Source: Salibacterium qingdaonense
Lineage (GTDB): Bacteria > Bacillota > Bacilli > Bacillales > Marinococcaceae
Length of the DNA stretch: 64,000 nucleotides
Assembly (NCBI RefSeq): GCF_900114715.1
Contig: NZ_FOTY01000005.1
Coordinates: 1-64,000, forward strand
Direction of reading: 5' to 3'
Shown: positions 25,316 through 34,225 of the stretch, in pieces
How the letters are laid out: each line of letters starts with the position of its first letter
How positions within the stretch are numbered: position 1 is the stretch's first letter
Notes under the pieces: model-generated
The model's database searches: none
What the model was told of the DNA's origin: nothing
What the model saw: the letters and a program-made list of their open reading frames with translations, nothing else
Made by a program: the position numbers and the translations under genes

Positions 25316-26485
25316 TTATAGATTTTCAAAAAACAGGCGCAGGACGTCGGCTCCGCCGATCATGGTTCCGATGGTGCTTCCGACGTTGGCCAGCACGACG
25401 ATGAGCAGAATCCGGGTGACTTTGTTGCTCCAGAATCCTTTGGCACTGTGCACATCATCGGAAAGGCGTTCAAAGTCCTCCACGTTCGGCCGGCGGATAT
25501 AGGCCTGCATCAGCCCCGCGAACCATCCGGCCGCGATAAGCGGGTTGAGTGACGTGAGCGGAGCTGCAATAAAGGCAGTAATAATCGTAAGAGGATGGCC
25601 CAGAGCCGCGGCCGCGCCGACAGCGGAAAATGATCCATTCCAAATGAGCCAGCTTACTGTCTGCTGCAGCCCCGCCGATGGATTGGCATAAAACGTGTAG
25701 GCAATGACGGCGATAACGAGAAGCGGGATGGTCCAGGCGATGATCTTCGGTGCCTTGCTGACAGGTCGTTGCTCAAGCTCTCCAAGATCCTGCTCCTTAT
25801 ATATCTCTTCTTTAATCCCTGGCACATGGGCGGCACCGAGCACCGCAACTACTTTCTCCCCCGGCGCATTCTTTATTTTGTGGGACAAATACTGGTCCCG
25901 TTCATCAATTAACGGTTTTTTCAGCCTTGGAAAGCTACGCGTGAGTTCCTGCAGCATCGACTGAAGCATGTCCTGATTTTTCATTTTCTCCAGCTCTTCT
26001 TCCGTTATGCTTTCGTTATTGAATATACTGAAGATAATCATCATTAAGAGCTTCGCTTTGCCGAAAAAACCAACCTTCTGCCAGATTCTTGCGAACGTAA
26101 TCTGGATATCACGGTCGGCAAGCACCAGTTCCGCCCCGCTTTCCCGGGCGGATTCAATACCCTGTTTCATTTCCTGTCCGGACTGAATGCCGAACTGCTT
26201 GGCGGTCCGCTTCTGAAAAGATGAGATTGCCAGGTTCATGAGAAGAAGCGAGGCTCTTTTTTCCTTGATTACTTTAAAAATGTCCATGTTCTTCCATTCA
26301 TCCCGGTTGGACATCGATTCGTACCGTTTCTCGTCCAGCTCCACACAAACCGAATCCGGCTGTTCCTCATCGATGACTTCTTTTACCTGTTCGGCGCTTT
26401 GTCTTGATACGTGGGCGGTACCGACAAGCACCACTTCTTTATTATCTACGTGAATCCGTGTCACGTTATCTTGTTCTGCCGTCAT
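25316..26485 (-). CDS. TraB/PrgY-family membrane protein
   Basis: 389 residues. The N-terminal half is a TraB/GumN-type domain (VVLVGTAHVSRQSAEQV, VCVELDEKRYE, GAELVLADRDIQIT, VVAVLGAAHVPGI); the conserved Gly-x-x-His and Glu are those of the presumed metallohydrolase. The C-terminal half has about four membrane helices (near 245-262, 285-305, 312-330 and 365-385). PrgY of enterococcal plasmids reduces pheromone activity, but the chromosomal bacterial homologs have no established role. Confidence 0.85.
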   Translation of the reverse strand: MTAEQDNVTRIHVDNKEVVLVGTAHVSRQSAEQVKEVIDEEQPDSVCVELDEKRYESMSNRDEWKNMDIFKVIKEKRASLLLMNLAISSFQKRTAKQFGIQSGQEMKQGIESARESGAELVLADRDIQITFARIWQKVGFFGKAKLLMMIIFSIFNNESITEEELEKMKNQDMLQSMLQELTRSFPRLKKPLIDERDQYLSHKIKNAPGEKVVAVLGAAHVPGIKEEIYKEQDLGELEQRPVSKAPKIIAWTIPLLVIAVIAYTFYANPSAGLQQTVSWLIWNGSFSAVGAAAALGHPLTIITAFIAAPLTSLNPLIAAGWFAGLMQAYIRRPNVEDFERLSDDVHSAKGFWSNKVTRILLIVVLANVGSTIGTMIGGADVLRLFFENL

Positions 26486-26625
26486 AATGTACCTGCTTTC
26501 TGCAAAATGGATACTATTATCTTATCATATTTGAGGGGGGAAAAGCCTGCCCTGTTTTTTTTCCGGATTGTTTCCATTAGAATGAAGACAGAGGACAAAT
26601 ACATAACGATAGGAGCAGGCGGCGT

Positions 26626-28443
26626 ATGTACCAGAATATGAAAGAATGTGTGGAAGACCTCGAAAAACACGGTCATTTGATACGGATCACCGAAGAAGTC
26701 GACCCATACCTTGAGATGGCAGCGGTTCACCTGCGTGTGTACGAAGCAGGCGGTCCGGCCCTTCTTTTTGAAAATGTAAAAGGATCGTCTTACCAGGCGT
26801 TGTCGAATCTGTTCGGATCGGTGGAACGGAGCCGGTTCATTTTCCGAAAAACCTGGGACCGCACGCAGAATGTCGTAGCTCTCCGCAATGATCCGATGAA
26901 AGCACTGAAGCATCCGCTGCGGAACATACAGAGTGGACTGGCGGCGGTGAACGCGCTTCCGTCCAAAAAAAAGCAGAATCCCGGATTCGAAGAAATTCAG
27001 CTGGCTGATCTCCCGTTTATCCAGCACTGGCCGGGGGATGGCGGAGCATTTATTACACTTCCCCAGGTGTACACAGAAGACCCGGACAACCCGGGAATCA
27101 TGAACTCCAACCTCGGCATGTACCGGATTCAGCTGGACGGCAACGACTACCGCGTCAATGAAGAGGCCGGTCTCCATTACCAGATTCACCGCGGCATCGG
27201 CATCCACCAGGAAAAAGCGGTCCGGCGCGGCGAACCGCTCAAAGTCAGTATCTTCATAGGAGGGCCGCCGGCGCACACTTTGTCCGCGGTCATGCCGCTT
27301 CCGGAAGGACTGCCGGAGATGACGTTTGCGGGGCTGCTTGCGGGGCGTCGTTTTCAATACAGTTATATCGACGGGTACTGCATCAGCCATGACGCCGACT
27401 TTGTCATCACCGGAGATGTATATCCCGGAGAAACGAAGCCGGAAGGGCCGTTTGGAGACCACCTCGGCTACTACAGCCTCACCCATGAGTTTCCAGTCCT
27501 TCACATTCACAAAGTCTACGCGAAACAAGATGCTGTTCTGCCGTTCACCGTTGTCGGCCGGCCGCCGCAGGAAGACACGACGTTCGGCGACATTATTCAC
27601 CAGATCACAGGAGATGCGGTCAAACAGGAAATCCCGGGCGTGAAGGAAGTACACGCCGTCGATGCTGCCGGCGTGCATCCTCTGTTGTTTGCGATAGGAA
27701 GTGAACGATATCTTCCGTTTGAAGACGTGCAGCAGCCGACCGAACTGCTCACCATCGCGAATCGGATTTTAGGAACCGGGCAGCTGAGCCTCGCGAAATA
27801 CCTATTCATTACAGCGGAACTGGAACGGGAACTGGATACCCATGACGAGGTCGATTTTCTTACCTATATTCTGGAGCGGATCGACCTGCACCGCGATCTT
27901 CATTTTCAAACGAAAACCACCATCGACACGCTCGATTACTCCGGAGAAGCACTGAACCGCGGCAGCAAGGTCGTTATCGCGGCGTATGGTGATAAAAAAC
28001 GGGACCTCTGCACACAGGTCCCTGCCGTTACCGCGGAAGCGGACGGTTTTATGAATCCTGCGCTGATCATGCCGGGGGCTGTCGCGGTGGAAGGTCCCGC
28101 CTACTCGGATGAAGAAACCGCCGCGGCGGAGTGCGGCAGACTTACAGAGGCGGTGGAAGCAGAAGGCGGACTGCCATCGTGCCCGGTGATTGTTATCTGT
28201 GACGACAGTGACTTTCTCACCGCATCGCTTCGGAATTTTCTCTGGGCAGCCTTCACCCGCAGCAACCCGTCCCACGATATCCACGGGGTGAACAGTTTTT
28301 ATGAAAACAAGCACTGGGGCTGCGATACGATGATCATCGACGCCCGCATCAAACCGCACCACGCCCCGCCGCTCATTCCAGATCCCGATGTCGAAAAACG
28401 CATCGAGCGGTTCTTCGATAAAGATGGAAACTTGAAAAGATAA
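26626..28443 (+). CDS. UbiD-family prenyl-FMN-dependent decarboxylase, large form
   Basis: Reversible (de)carboxylase of aromatic or alpha,beta-unsaturated acids using prenylated FMN. Its 605 residues exceed E. coli UbiD (497) and match the long menaquinone-type subgroup. Characteristic stretches are NLGMYRIQLDG, IGIHQEKAV, FIGGPPAHTLSAVMPLPEGLPE and PEGPFGDHLGYY, whose acidic residues with an upstream Arg form the UbiD catalytic set. No ubiX flavin prenyltransferase is next to it. The substrate is open; menaquinone via futalosine or an aromatic-acid role are the alternatives. Confidence 0.88.
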   Translation: MYQNMKECVEDLEKHGHLIRITEEVDPYLEMAAVHLRVYEAGGPALLFENVKGSSYQALSNLFGSVERSRFIFRKTWDRTQNVVALRNDPMKALKHPLRNIQSGLAAVNALPSKKKQNPGFEEIQLADLPFIQHWPGDGGAFITLPQVYTEDPDNPGIMNSNLGMYRIQLDGNDYRVNEEAGLHYQIHRGIGIHQEKAVRRGEPLKVSIFIGGPPAHTLSAVMPLPEGLPEMTFAGLLAGRRFQYSYIDGYCISHDADFVITGDVYPGETKPEGPFGDHLGYYSLTHEFPVLHIHKVYAKQDAVLPFTVVGRPPQEDTTFGDIIHQITGDAVKQEIPGVKEVHAVDAAGVHPLLFAIGSERYLPFEDVQQPTELLTIANRILGTGQLSLAKYLFITAELERELDTHDEVDFLTYILERIDLHRDLHFQTKTTIDTLDYSGEALNRGSKVVIAAYGDKKRDLCTQVPAVTAEADGFMNPALIMPGAVAVEGPAYSDEETAAAECGRLTEAVEAEGGLPSCPVIVICDDSDFLTASLRNFLWAAFTRSNPSHDIHGVNSFYENKHWGCDTMIIDARIKPHHAPPLIPDPDVEKRIERFFDKDGNLKR

Positions 28444-28485
28444 AGCCGCAGCGCGCCTTTCCTTTCCAGGATGAAAGGAAGGACA

Positions 28486-29346
28486 CTATGCTTTTACTTC
28501 CGCTGCGAGCAGCAGACAACCTGTTACAGCGGCGTCATCGCCGATCGCAGGGGATGTAATCATGGTTTCGATGTCCGGTGTGTCTACGTAGCTGTTCAAA
28601 AGGCGCTGATACTCCTGGCGGATGAGCGGGAACAGCTGGGTCTGCTTCATGACTCCGCCGCCGAGAATAAACACTTCGGGGCGCAGAATGAGGGTGTACT
28701 GAACGAGAGCCTGCGCGAGATAGTAAGCCTCGATCTCCCACACTTTGTCGTCGGCGGCCAGCATATCCCCTGTCTGCCCGTGACGCTTTTCAATGGCCGG
28801 ACCGGCTGCCATTCCTTCGAGACAGTCGGCGTGATACGGGCAGTTCCCTCCGTATTCATCTTCGGGATGCCGGCGCACGAGAATATGCCCCATCTCGGGA
28901 TGTCCGAAGCCTTCCAGCACTTTCCCGTCCACAACCGCACCGCCGCCGATGCCGGTGCCGACTGTCAGATACACACAGCTTCCTGAACTGCGCGCTCCTC
29001 CTTCTCTAAACTCCCCGTAAGCCGCGGCATTTACGTCGGTCGTCCATGCGGTCGGAACGTTGTATCTGTCCTTTATTTCTCCGAGAAAGTCAAAATATCC
29101 CCAGCCAGGTTTCGGGGTACTGGTGATATAGCCGTATGTATCGGAATCCGTATTCACATCAATCGGACCAAATGAACCGATCCCCATGGAAATCAGAGGG
29201 TAAGAATCAAAAAAAGCAAAGACATGCTTCAGTGTTTCCCCCGGGGTCGTTGTCGGAATACTCGTGCGGGCTTCAATCCCGGCACCGTCTCTGCTGACCG
29301 CGCAGACAAACTTTGTTCCGCCGGCCTCAATAGCTCCATAATACAT
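28486..29346 (-). CDS. ROK-family fructokinase
   Basis: ATP-dependent sugar kinase of 286 residues. Phosphate loop GAIEAGGTKF, catalytic Asp in TTDVNAAAYGE, ATP-binding LTVGTGIGGG and a zinc site (HPEDEYGGNCPYHADCLEG, one His, two Cys and a His). These agree with the ScrK/GmuE/YdhR fructokinase group. No regulator or transporter lies nearby, so it is a stand-alone gene convergent with the decarboxylase. Mannose or other hexoses are possible minor substrates. Confidence 0.9.
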   Translation of the reverse strand: MYYGAIEAGGTKFVCAVSRDGAGIEARTSIPTTTPGETLKHVFAFFDSYPLISMGIGSFGPIDVNTDSDTYGYITSTPKPGWGYFDFLGEIKDRYNVPTAWTTDVNAAAYGEFREGGARSSGSCVYLTVGTGIGGGAVVDGKVLEGFGHPEMGHILVRRHPEDEYGGNCPYHADCLEGMAAGPAIEKRHGQTGDMLAADDKVWEIEAYYLAQALVQYTLILRPEVFILGGGVMKQTQLFPLIRQEYQRLLNSYVDTPDIETMITSPAIGDDAAVTGCLLLAAEVKA

Positions 29347-29486
29347 AGAAGTTTCCTCCCTGCTGTTGCTTTCTGTACATTTTCTTTTTCTACAACTATC
29401 CTTTCATCTCCTCCCTTTCATTTTGTACATAATACCGCCCCGTGTCGATAACAATATCCCTAACTAAACCAAAGCAGGTGATACGT

Positions 29487-29744
29487 ATGTCCGTTTTTAA
29501 ATCAGACAAACCAGGCGATATTGTTTACGTCATGATCCGCAATCCCCACGTTCAGGGAGTTGCCAACGTGCAGGAAGCAGCGGTGGTGGAGAACCCGGAA
29601 GCGCCGGGGGAGCTCGCTCTTTTTCTGTATGAGACGTATTATCCGTTAAACGAAGACATTGCAGTATATGGGACAATGGAAGAAGCGCAGCAGGATTACA
29701 TCGAAGCATTCGGAACGCCGGAGGATACGACGTATTATGGTTAA
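29487..29744 (+). CDS. splA: SplA, regulator of spore photoproduct lyase
   Basis: 85-residue protein starting at the ATG at 29487 with CAGGTGAT just upstream; the longer frame adds 15 residues without an SD. The sequence PGDIVYVMIRNPHVQGVANVQEAAVVENP fits SplA, a small TRAP-like RNA-binding protein that limits spl expression in the forespore. Its stop overlaps the start of splB by 8 nt, the arrangement known in other Bacilli. Confidence 0.9.
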   Translation: MSVFKSDKPGDIVYVMIRNPHVQGVANVQEAAVVENPEAPGELALFLYETYYPLNEDIAVYGTMEEAQQDYIEAFGTPEDTTYYG

Positions 29745-30765
29745 ACCTTTTGTACCGGAACTCGTTTATGTCGAACCGCGTGCCCTGGAGTATCCTCTCG
29801 GAAAAGAGCTCAAGCAGAAGTTTGAGAATATGGGAATTGAAATCAGGCATACGACCTCCCACAATCAGGTCCGCAACCTTCCAGGCGACAATCATTTTCA
29901 GCGGTACCGTACAGCTAAATCGACCCTCGTTATAGGCATTCGGAAGACGTTGAAATTCGATACATCGAAACCGTCGGCGGAATACGCGATACCTTTTGTC
30001 ACAGGCTGTATGGGCCACTGCCACTACTGTTACCTTCAGACGACGATGGGAGATAAGCCGTATATCCGGACGTACGTGAACGTGGATGAAATTCTTGCAT
30101 CCGCCGAAGAGTATATGCAGCAGCGTGCCCCCGAGCCGACGAGATTCGAAGCGTCCTGCACCTCCGATGTCGTCGGGGTGGACCACCTGACCCACACACT
30201 GAAACAGGCGATTGAGTACTTTGGAAAAAGCGAGCACGGGAAGCTCCGCTTTGTGACGAAATTTGCCCACATCGACCATCTTCTCGATGCCGAGCATAAC
30301 GGTCGGACCCGGTTTCGTTTCAGTATCAACAGCGAGTATGTCATTAAATACTTTGAACCCGGAACGTCACGGCTGCATGAGAGAATGGAAGCTGCTGCGA
30401 AAGCCGCACGGGCAGGTTATCCCCTCGGCTTCATCATCGCCCCGATTTACCTGCATGACGGGTGGAAAGAGGGATACCGGGAGATGATGGAGAAACTAAA
30501 CAAGGCCCTCCCCGCCGACGCGAGGAAGGACCTTACGTTTGAAATGATTCAGCACCGGTTCACGAAACCGGCGAAGCGGGTTATCCAGAAAAACTATCCT
30601 ATGACAAAACTCGAGCTAGATGAATCGAAGCGGAAATGGAAATGGGGCCGCTATGGCATAGGGAAATACGTGTATACGAATGAGGAACAGGAAGACATGA
30701 AAGACACCATCGGCTCTTATATTGCGTCTTATTTTCCGGAAGCCTCCCTTGATTATTTCACCTGA
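29737..30765 (+). CDS. splB: spore photoproduct lyase
   Basis: Radical-SAM enzyme that directly reverses the thymine dimer unique to UV-irradiated spores. 342 residues from the ATG at 29737 (GGAGG upstream). The cluster motif is C91-x3-C95-x2-C98 (CMGHCHYC) and the H-atom donor Cys141 lies in EASCTSD, the same numbering as B. subtilis SplB. This gene alone is good evidence that the organism forms endospores. Confidence 0.97.
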   Translation: MVKPFVPELVYVEPRALEYPLGKELKQKFENMGIEIRHTTSHNQVRNLPGDNHFQRYRTAKSTLVIGIRKTLKFDTSKPSAEYAIPFVTGCMGHCHYCYLQTTMGDKPYIRTYVNVDEILASAEEYMQQRAPEPTRFEASCTSDVVGVDHLTHTLKQAIEYFGKSEHGKLRFVTKFAHIDHLLDAEHNGRTRFRFSINSEYVIKYFEPGTSRLHERMEAAAKAARAGYPLGFIIAPIYLHDGWKEGYREMMEKLNKALPADARKDLTFEMIQHRFTKPAKRVIQKNYPMTKLELDESKRKWKWGRYGIGKYVYTNEEQEDMKDTIGSYIASYFPEASLDYFT

Positions 30766-30798
30766 TACAGGGCGGATAAGAAAAGGCTCCGGATGCTC

Positions 30799-31194
30799 TC
30801 AGGCTGCTCTTTGATTCATCCGCCCCACCCACTGCTTTAATAAATGATAGTAGGTTTCTATATCAGCATAGATTTTTTCTGCCACGCTTTCATTATACGT
30901 GTGCGTGGTTAAATTACGGTCGTTAACCATATTCAGAGCAGTGACTGTTTCTTTATCATTGAATAGTTTGACATCGCGGCAGCAGCGGATAACACCTTTG
31001 GGGGAGCCGATGTCCAGTCCTTCTATATCGTATAAATATTGTTCAGCCGTTTTCCAGCAGGCTTCAAAAGAATACTCAAAGCGCTGTATCGCCGCGTCCC
31101 TTTCAATGTCGGATGGTTCCTTTAACCCAGCAATTTGTCCGAAAGTAGAAACCGCTTTTTCCGCTGATATCAGACGTTGGTGAAATCTTTCCAT
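30799..31194 (-). CDS. hepT: HepT toxin (HEPN RNase) of a type VII toxin-antitoxin system
   Basis: 131-residue all-helical HI0074-type HEPN protein. The RNase motif R-x4-H-x-Y is complete: Arg93, His98 and Tyr100 in RNLTTHTY. In the Shewanella HepT/MntA system the tyrosine is AMPylated by the partner, which switches the RNase off. It overlaps the antitoxin gene by 25 bp and is encoded after it, as in characterised pairs. Confidence 0.88.
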   Translation of the reverse strand: MERFHQRLISAEKAVSTFGQIAGLKEPSDIERDAAIQRFEYSFEACWKTAEQYLYDIEGLDIGSPKGVIRCCRDVKLFNDKETVTALNMVNDRNLTTHTYNESVAEKIYADIETYYHLLKQWVGRMNQRAA

Positions 31195-31493
31195 ACCAAA
31201 CCCTCCCTTTTCACCTGCCGGGTGAACGCCGGATCGGCAGATTGTAAATCAACGACATCCACATGATAAGGAACTGTAGACTCCTCGATCGCCTCAAGCA
31301 GACGGTTCCATGCTGAAGCATCCAGATCTCTTTCTGTTTCAATCGCTAAGTCTATATCCGAGCTCTGTTTCTCTGTTCCTTTCGCCCATGAACCGAAAAG
31401 ATAAACACGGACATGACGGGAGTCCAACTCTTGTGTAACAACCTCTTTTAAAGAAGAAAGAATGGCATCACGGCCGGCGGAATAATGCTCCAT
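31170..31493 (-). CDS. mntA: MntA antitoxin (minimal nucleotidyltransferase)
   Basis: 107-residue MNT-fold protein with the exact signature G-S-x10-D-x-D: Gly34, Ser35, Asp46, Asp48 (FGSWAKGTEKQSSDIDLA). The known role is to add AMP to the tyrosine of HepT. First gene of the two-gene operon, translationally coupled to hepT. Confidence 0.9.
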   Translation of the reverse strand: MEHYSAGRDAILSSLKEVVTQELDSRHVRVYLFGSWAKGTEKQSSDIDLAIETERDLDASAWNRLLEAIEESTVPYHVDVVDLQSADPAFTRQVKREGLVWKDFTNV

Positions 31494-31639
31494 CGAATAT
31501 CTTCCTTTCCTTTTTGTTCATTATACCATAACACCCACAGGTTTAACTGCTACGGACGGAAGCGCTCAGAAGTGGTACGGGTAAGATTCGACTCCCCTTC
31601 TTCCCCGTTTTTCAGACTGTAACGGAGCCCCCAGCTACG

Positions 31640-31888
31640 TTAATTTAAAAATAATAGGATAAACGCAAACATGAGATAGGGACTTAAGAACATTAACACA
31701 CTTAATGCGATGAGAAATTTGTTTTTAAGAGCGGCTGCAGCAACGAGAACAGCCCATATACCAGTGAAAAAAGTGATAATTATTGTATATACAATGCCGT
31801 AATCCATCGTAAAAGTATAATACCAGGACCCTGAACCGATGATAAACGCGATCCAATACATGGTTTGAAAAACTACCTGTTTGTTCAT
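31640..31888 (-). CDS. small membrane protein, intact member of a paralog pair
   Basis: 82 residues in about three hydrophobic segments (8-25, 32-52 and 58-80), with the shared core ALKNKFLIALSVLMFLSPYLM. A close but broken relative lies just upstream at 31930-32162. AGGAGG precedes the ATG. I do not recognise the family. Confidence 0.65.
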   Translation of the reverse strand: MNKQVVFQTMYWIAFIIGSGSWYYTFTMDYGIVYTIIITFFTGIWAVLVAAAALKNKFLIALSVLMFLSPYLMFAFILLFLN

Positions 31889-31929
31889 GAAGATGGCCTC
31901 CTTTGACAGTTTATAAAACGTCCGTTCAC

Positions 31930-32162
31930 CTACATTATAATAAGAAGTAAAAACGGGCTTAGAAACAGCAGAACACCCAACAGAACGAGACGTTTGTTTT
32001 TAAGCGCGGTGACAGCAATTACAACAGCTGCAGCACTGTTACCGTCGTGTAAACGATGGCGGTGCTGAAGGTAAAACTCAGCCCCGTGATCAATATGCAG
32101 AGAACAAAACCAAGAAAAAACAACATCCAATAGACAATAAAAAAAGCCGATGGTTCCCGCAT
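31930..32162 (-). pseudogene. frameshifted paralog of the adjacent small membrane protein
   Basis: The real start is the ATG at 32162 behind GGAGG (spacing 8); it reads MREPSAFFIVYWMLFF... and stops early after TVTVLQLL. The matching C-terminal half (VIAVTALKNKRLVLLGVLLFLSPFLL) continues in another frame to 31930. Alignment with the intact neighbour places the shift at about 32025-32050, in a CTGCTGCAGCTG-like stretch. It may be a pseudogene, phase-variable, or a sequencing error. Confidence 0.7.
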
Positions 32163-32223
32163 TTGGATAACCTCCAATGCTGATAAGGTATCTTACCAAT
32201 ACATGCTGCATCATATATGAATA

Positions 32224-32251
32224 CCGGGCTGTTCACTAGTGAACAGCCCGG
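32224..32251. other. 28-bp perfect palindrome
   Basis: CCGGGCTGTTCACT with its exact reverse complement AGTGAACAGCCCGG, between the frameshifted gene and the propeller gene. GTGAACAGC recurs directly afterwards. It could be the terminator of the padR operon, though no T-run follows on the minus strand. Confidence 0.6.
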
Positions 32252-32293
32252 TGAACAGCTTCCAGAAAACCCCTTGCACAGCCTGCCAAAGGG

Positions 32294-33352
32294 TCAGGAA
32301 CTCTGCGGGGTAAGCTCGATTTTTTCTTCTTTCCCGCTTTCCAGATGATAACGGAACAGCTCAAAACGCTGCTTCTGGGTCTCCCGGTCTTTCTCTTTGA
32401 TATAATACATGCTGCTTTCTCCCTGATTCAGCTGCGTGTGCTGCACGGATTCGTTGATGCTGAGACGCTCCCCTTTTTCTCCACTGGCGCGGTCAAAGGT
32501 GACCATGTCGTACTGGAACAACGGGTCTTCTTCGCCGTAGTTCATAATCGTCTGGACGAGCAGTTTGTTTTCTTTCTCCAGCTGCACGACTTCACTAACC
32601 GGTACGTCATTGTTCTTAAGCGGGACAGGAGTTAACTGTCCGGGTTCGGCGATGTTCATTTCGTAAATCCGCTGGACAGACTCAAACATCGACTCCGGGG
32701 TGGCGTTTTTGTAATCGTCCGGCAGTATCATAAGAATCTCTTCTCCATCTTCTGACACACTAAGTGAGCCCGGCGAATAGGCGTCAAACGAACGTATTTC
32801 TTCAAAGGCTCCATCTGGTTTCAACGTGTATAACCCGGACTGCAGCGGTTTGAATCCCGTTTCGGGTTCTCCCTGCGTGCTGAGGTGAATACCGTTTACG
32901 ATCCAGCGTTCATGTACCGGATCCTTCACAAGACCTGTGATGAGGCCGCGCGCCTGGAGAACCGTTTCCACCTTTCCGCCTTCTGCGGATGCGGTGACTA
33001 TGTCACTGTGCGCAAGTTGAAATTCCTGTTCACCCGGGCCTCCTTCCGGATAGCCGCTCGTTTCGACAGCTGACACATCCCCGTTTTCATTGAACACCGG
33101 ACTCCACAGCTTCTTTGATTCCTCCGCTGTGTAAATGCCTGAACGCTCCGCTCCGCGTTCTTTAACATACAGCGTCTGTGTGCCGCTTGATTCCATGATA
33201 TACGCGATGCGTCCATCCGGTGCGACGCTGTATTCACCGGTGAAAGAAGGTGTTGCCTTTTCTTCAGACTCCACCATTCCTCCTGCCGCAGCGAGACCTG
33301 CTGTTACAACAGCGATCAGACTAAATACAACGGCCAATCCTTTTTTGTTCAT
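32294..33352 (-). CDS. exported WD40/TolB-like beta-propeller protein
   Basis: 352 residues with an N-terminal hydrophobic segment (about 4-26) acting as signal or anchor, then repeated beta-rich units with SVAPDGRIAYIME, WSPVFNENGDV, LSVSEDGEEILMI and similar D-G turns typical of six-bladed propellers. Third gene of the padR transcript, 13 nt after the HAAS protein. No enzymatic motif; it could be a sensor or scaffold on the outer face of the membrane. Confidence 0.7.
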   Translation of the reverse strand: MNKKGLAVVFSLIAVVTAGLAAAGGMVESEEKATPSFTGEYSVAPDGRIAYIMESSGTQTLYVKERGAERSGIYTAEESKKLWSPVFNENGDVSAVETSGYPEGGPGEQEFQLAHSDIVTASAEGGKVETVLQARGLITGLVKDPVHERWIVNGIHLSTQGEPETGFKPLQSGLYTLKPDGAFEEIRSFDAYSPGSLSVSEDGEEILMILPDDYKNATPESMFESVQRIYEMNIAEPGQLTPVPLKNNDVPVSEVVQLEKENKLLVQTIMNYGEEDPLFQYDMVTFDRASGEKGERLSINESVQHTQLNQGESSMYYIKEKDRETQKQRFELFRYHLESGKEEKIELTPQSS

Positions 33353-33364
33353 AGTACAGCCTCC

Positions 33365-34225
33365 TTATTCAAATAATCCCGCCGCATATGGAAGGATGAT
33401 CGGCCAGAACATATACGCCAGAATGAGAACGGTCAAAACCAAGCTTCCTAAAACCAGCTTCGGAAAGCGAGGGAGCAGCAGGATTTGAGCCGTATAAAGT
33501 CCCGCCCATAAGAGCATTGGTATCAACACATTCAGTAAAATGGCAGCGGACGCACCGAAACCCATGGCGATGAGATGAATATACAGTGCCGCCGAACCAC
33601 CTGCGAGACCAAGCGTAATATTGACGGTATGGATAACCCGCCGTGACTTTTTATGTTTCTTTTTTTGTTCATACGTGAGTACAGTCCGGTACAGAAGATA
33701 CAGATTGAGCAGTAAAATCAAAGGAAGCACCGGACCTAAGGAACCGGAACCGAAAAACCCCAGACCGCTCCATTGAGGAACAAGGAACAGGAGATTCAAC
33801 ACCAAAGCAAGTGCCAGCCACAACTTCCGATTCACGGCAAATACACGGTTTAATGCAAAAAACAGTACGGCCGAATGACCAACTGTTCCATAGAGAACAA
33901 ACCAGAGAGCTTCGCGGGTCTGAACAAGCGATGATATATACTTCCCGAAGGTGAACATAAATGAGAGCACCGCAAGCGCCAGCAGCAGTTCCCGCCGGAA
34001 CGGAAACATCGCCTGCTGCAGGCCGTCTCCGATACGCGCTTCCTTCCCGAACATGCTTATTGCCGCCTCCTCCGCTTCATCTTCCGTTTTTCCGGCTTCG
34101 ATCTCTTCATCCCGCCGCATCTGAACGTGCGATAACAATTCCTCATACAGATCATCACGCTCTGCGCGGCTGCAGTCGGTCTGATTGGCAATCCGCTTCA
34201 CATAAGTCTCCAGTTTACGTGTCAT
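33365..34225 (-). CDS. membrane protein with N-terminal HAAS domain
   Basis: About 286 residues from the ATG at 34225. The first about 70 residues form a HAAS (DUF1700-like) helical domain (CSRAERDDLYEELLSHVQMRRDEEIEAGKTEDEAEEAAI), which regularly follows padR genes, and seven or so transmembrane segments come next (about 80-285). It starts inside the end of padR, indicating coupled translation. Probably a membrane target whose level PadR controls. Confidence 0.78.
   Translation of the reverse strand: MTRKLETYVKRIANQTDCSRAERDDLYEELLSHVQMRRDEEIEAGKTEDEAEEAAISMFGKEARIGDGLQQAMFPFRRELLLALAVLSFMFTFGKYISSLVQTREALWFVLYGTVGHSAVLFFALNRVFAVNRKLWLALALVLNLLFLVPQWSGLGFFGSGSLGPVLPLILLLNLYLLYRTVLTYEQKKKHKKSRRVIHTVNITLGLAGGSAALYIHLIAMGFGASAAILLNVLIPMLLWAGLYTAQILLLPRFPKLVLGSLVLTVLILAYMFWPIILPYAAGLFE

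Noticed and set aside
26482-27678. 398-codon open frame antisense to the UbiD gene
   Set aside because: It mirrors a GC-rich conserved gene, has no RBS, and its composition (Arg/Phe/Val rich) is typical of antisense shadows.
32294-33352. Lipoprotein call for the propeller protein
   Set aside because: The N-terminal hydrophobic segment has no Cys in a lipobox; a plain signal or anchor is more likely.
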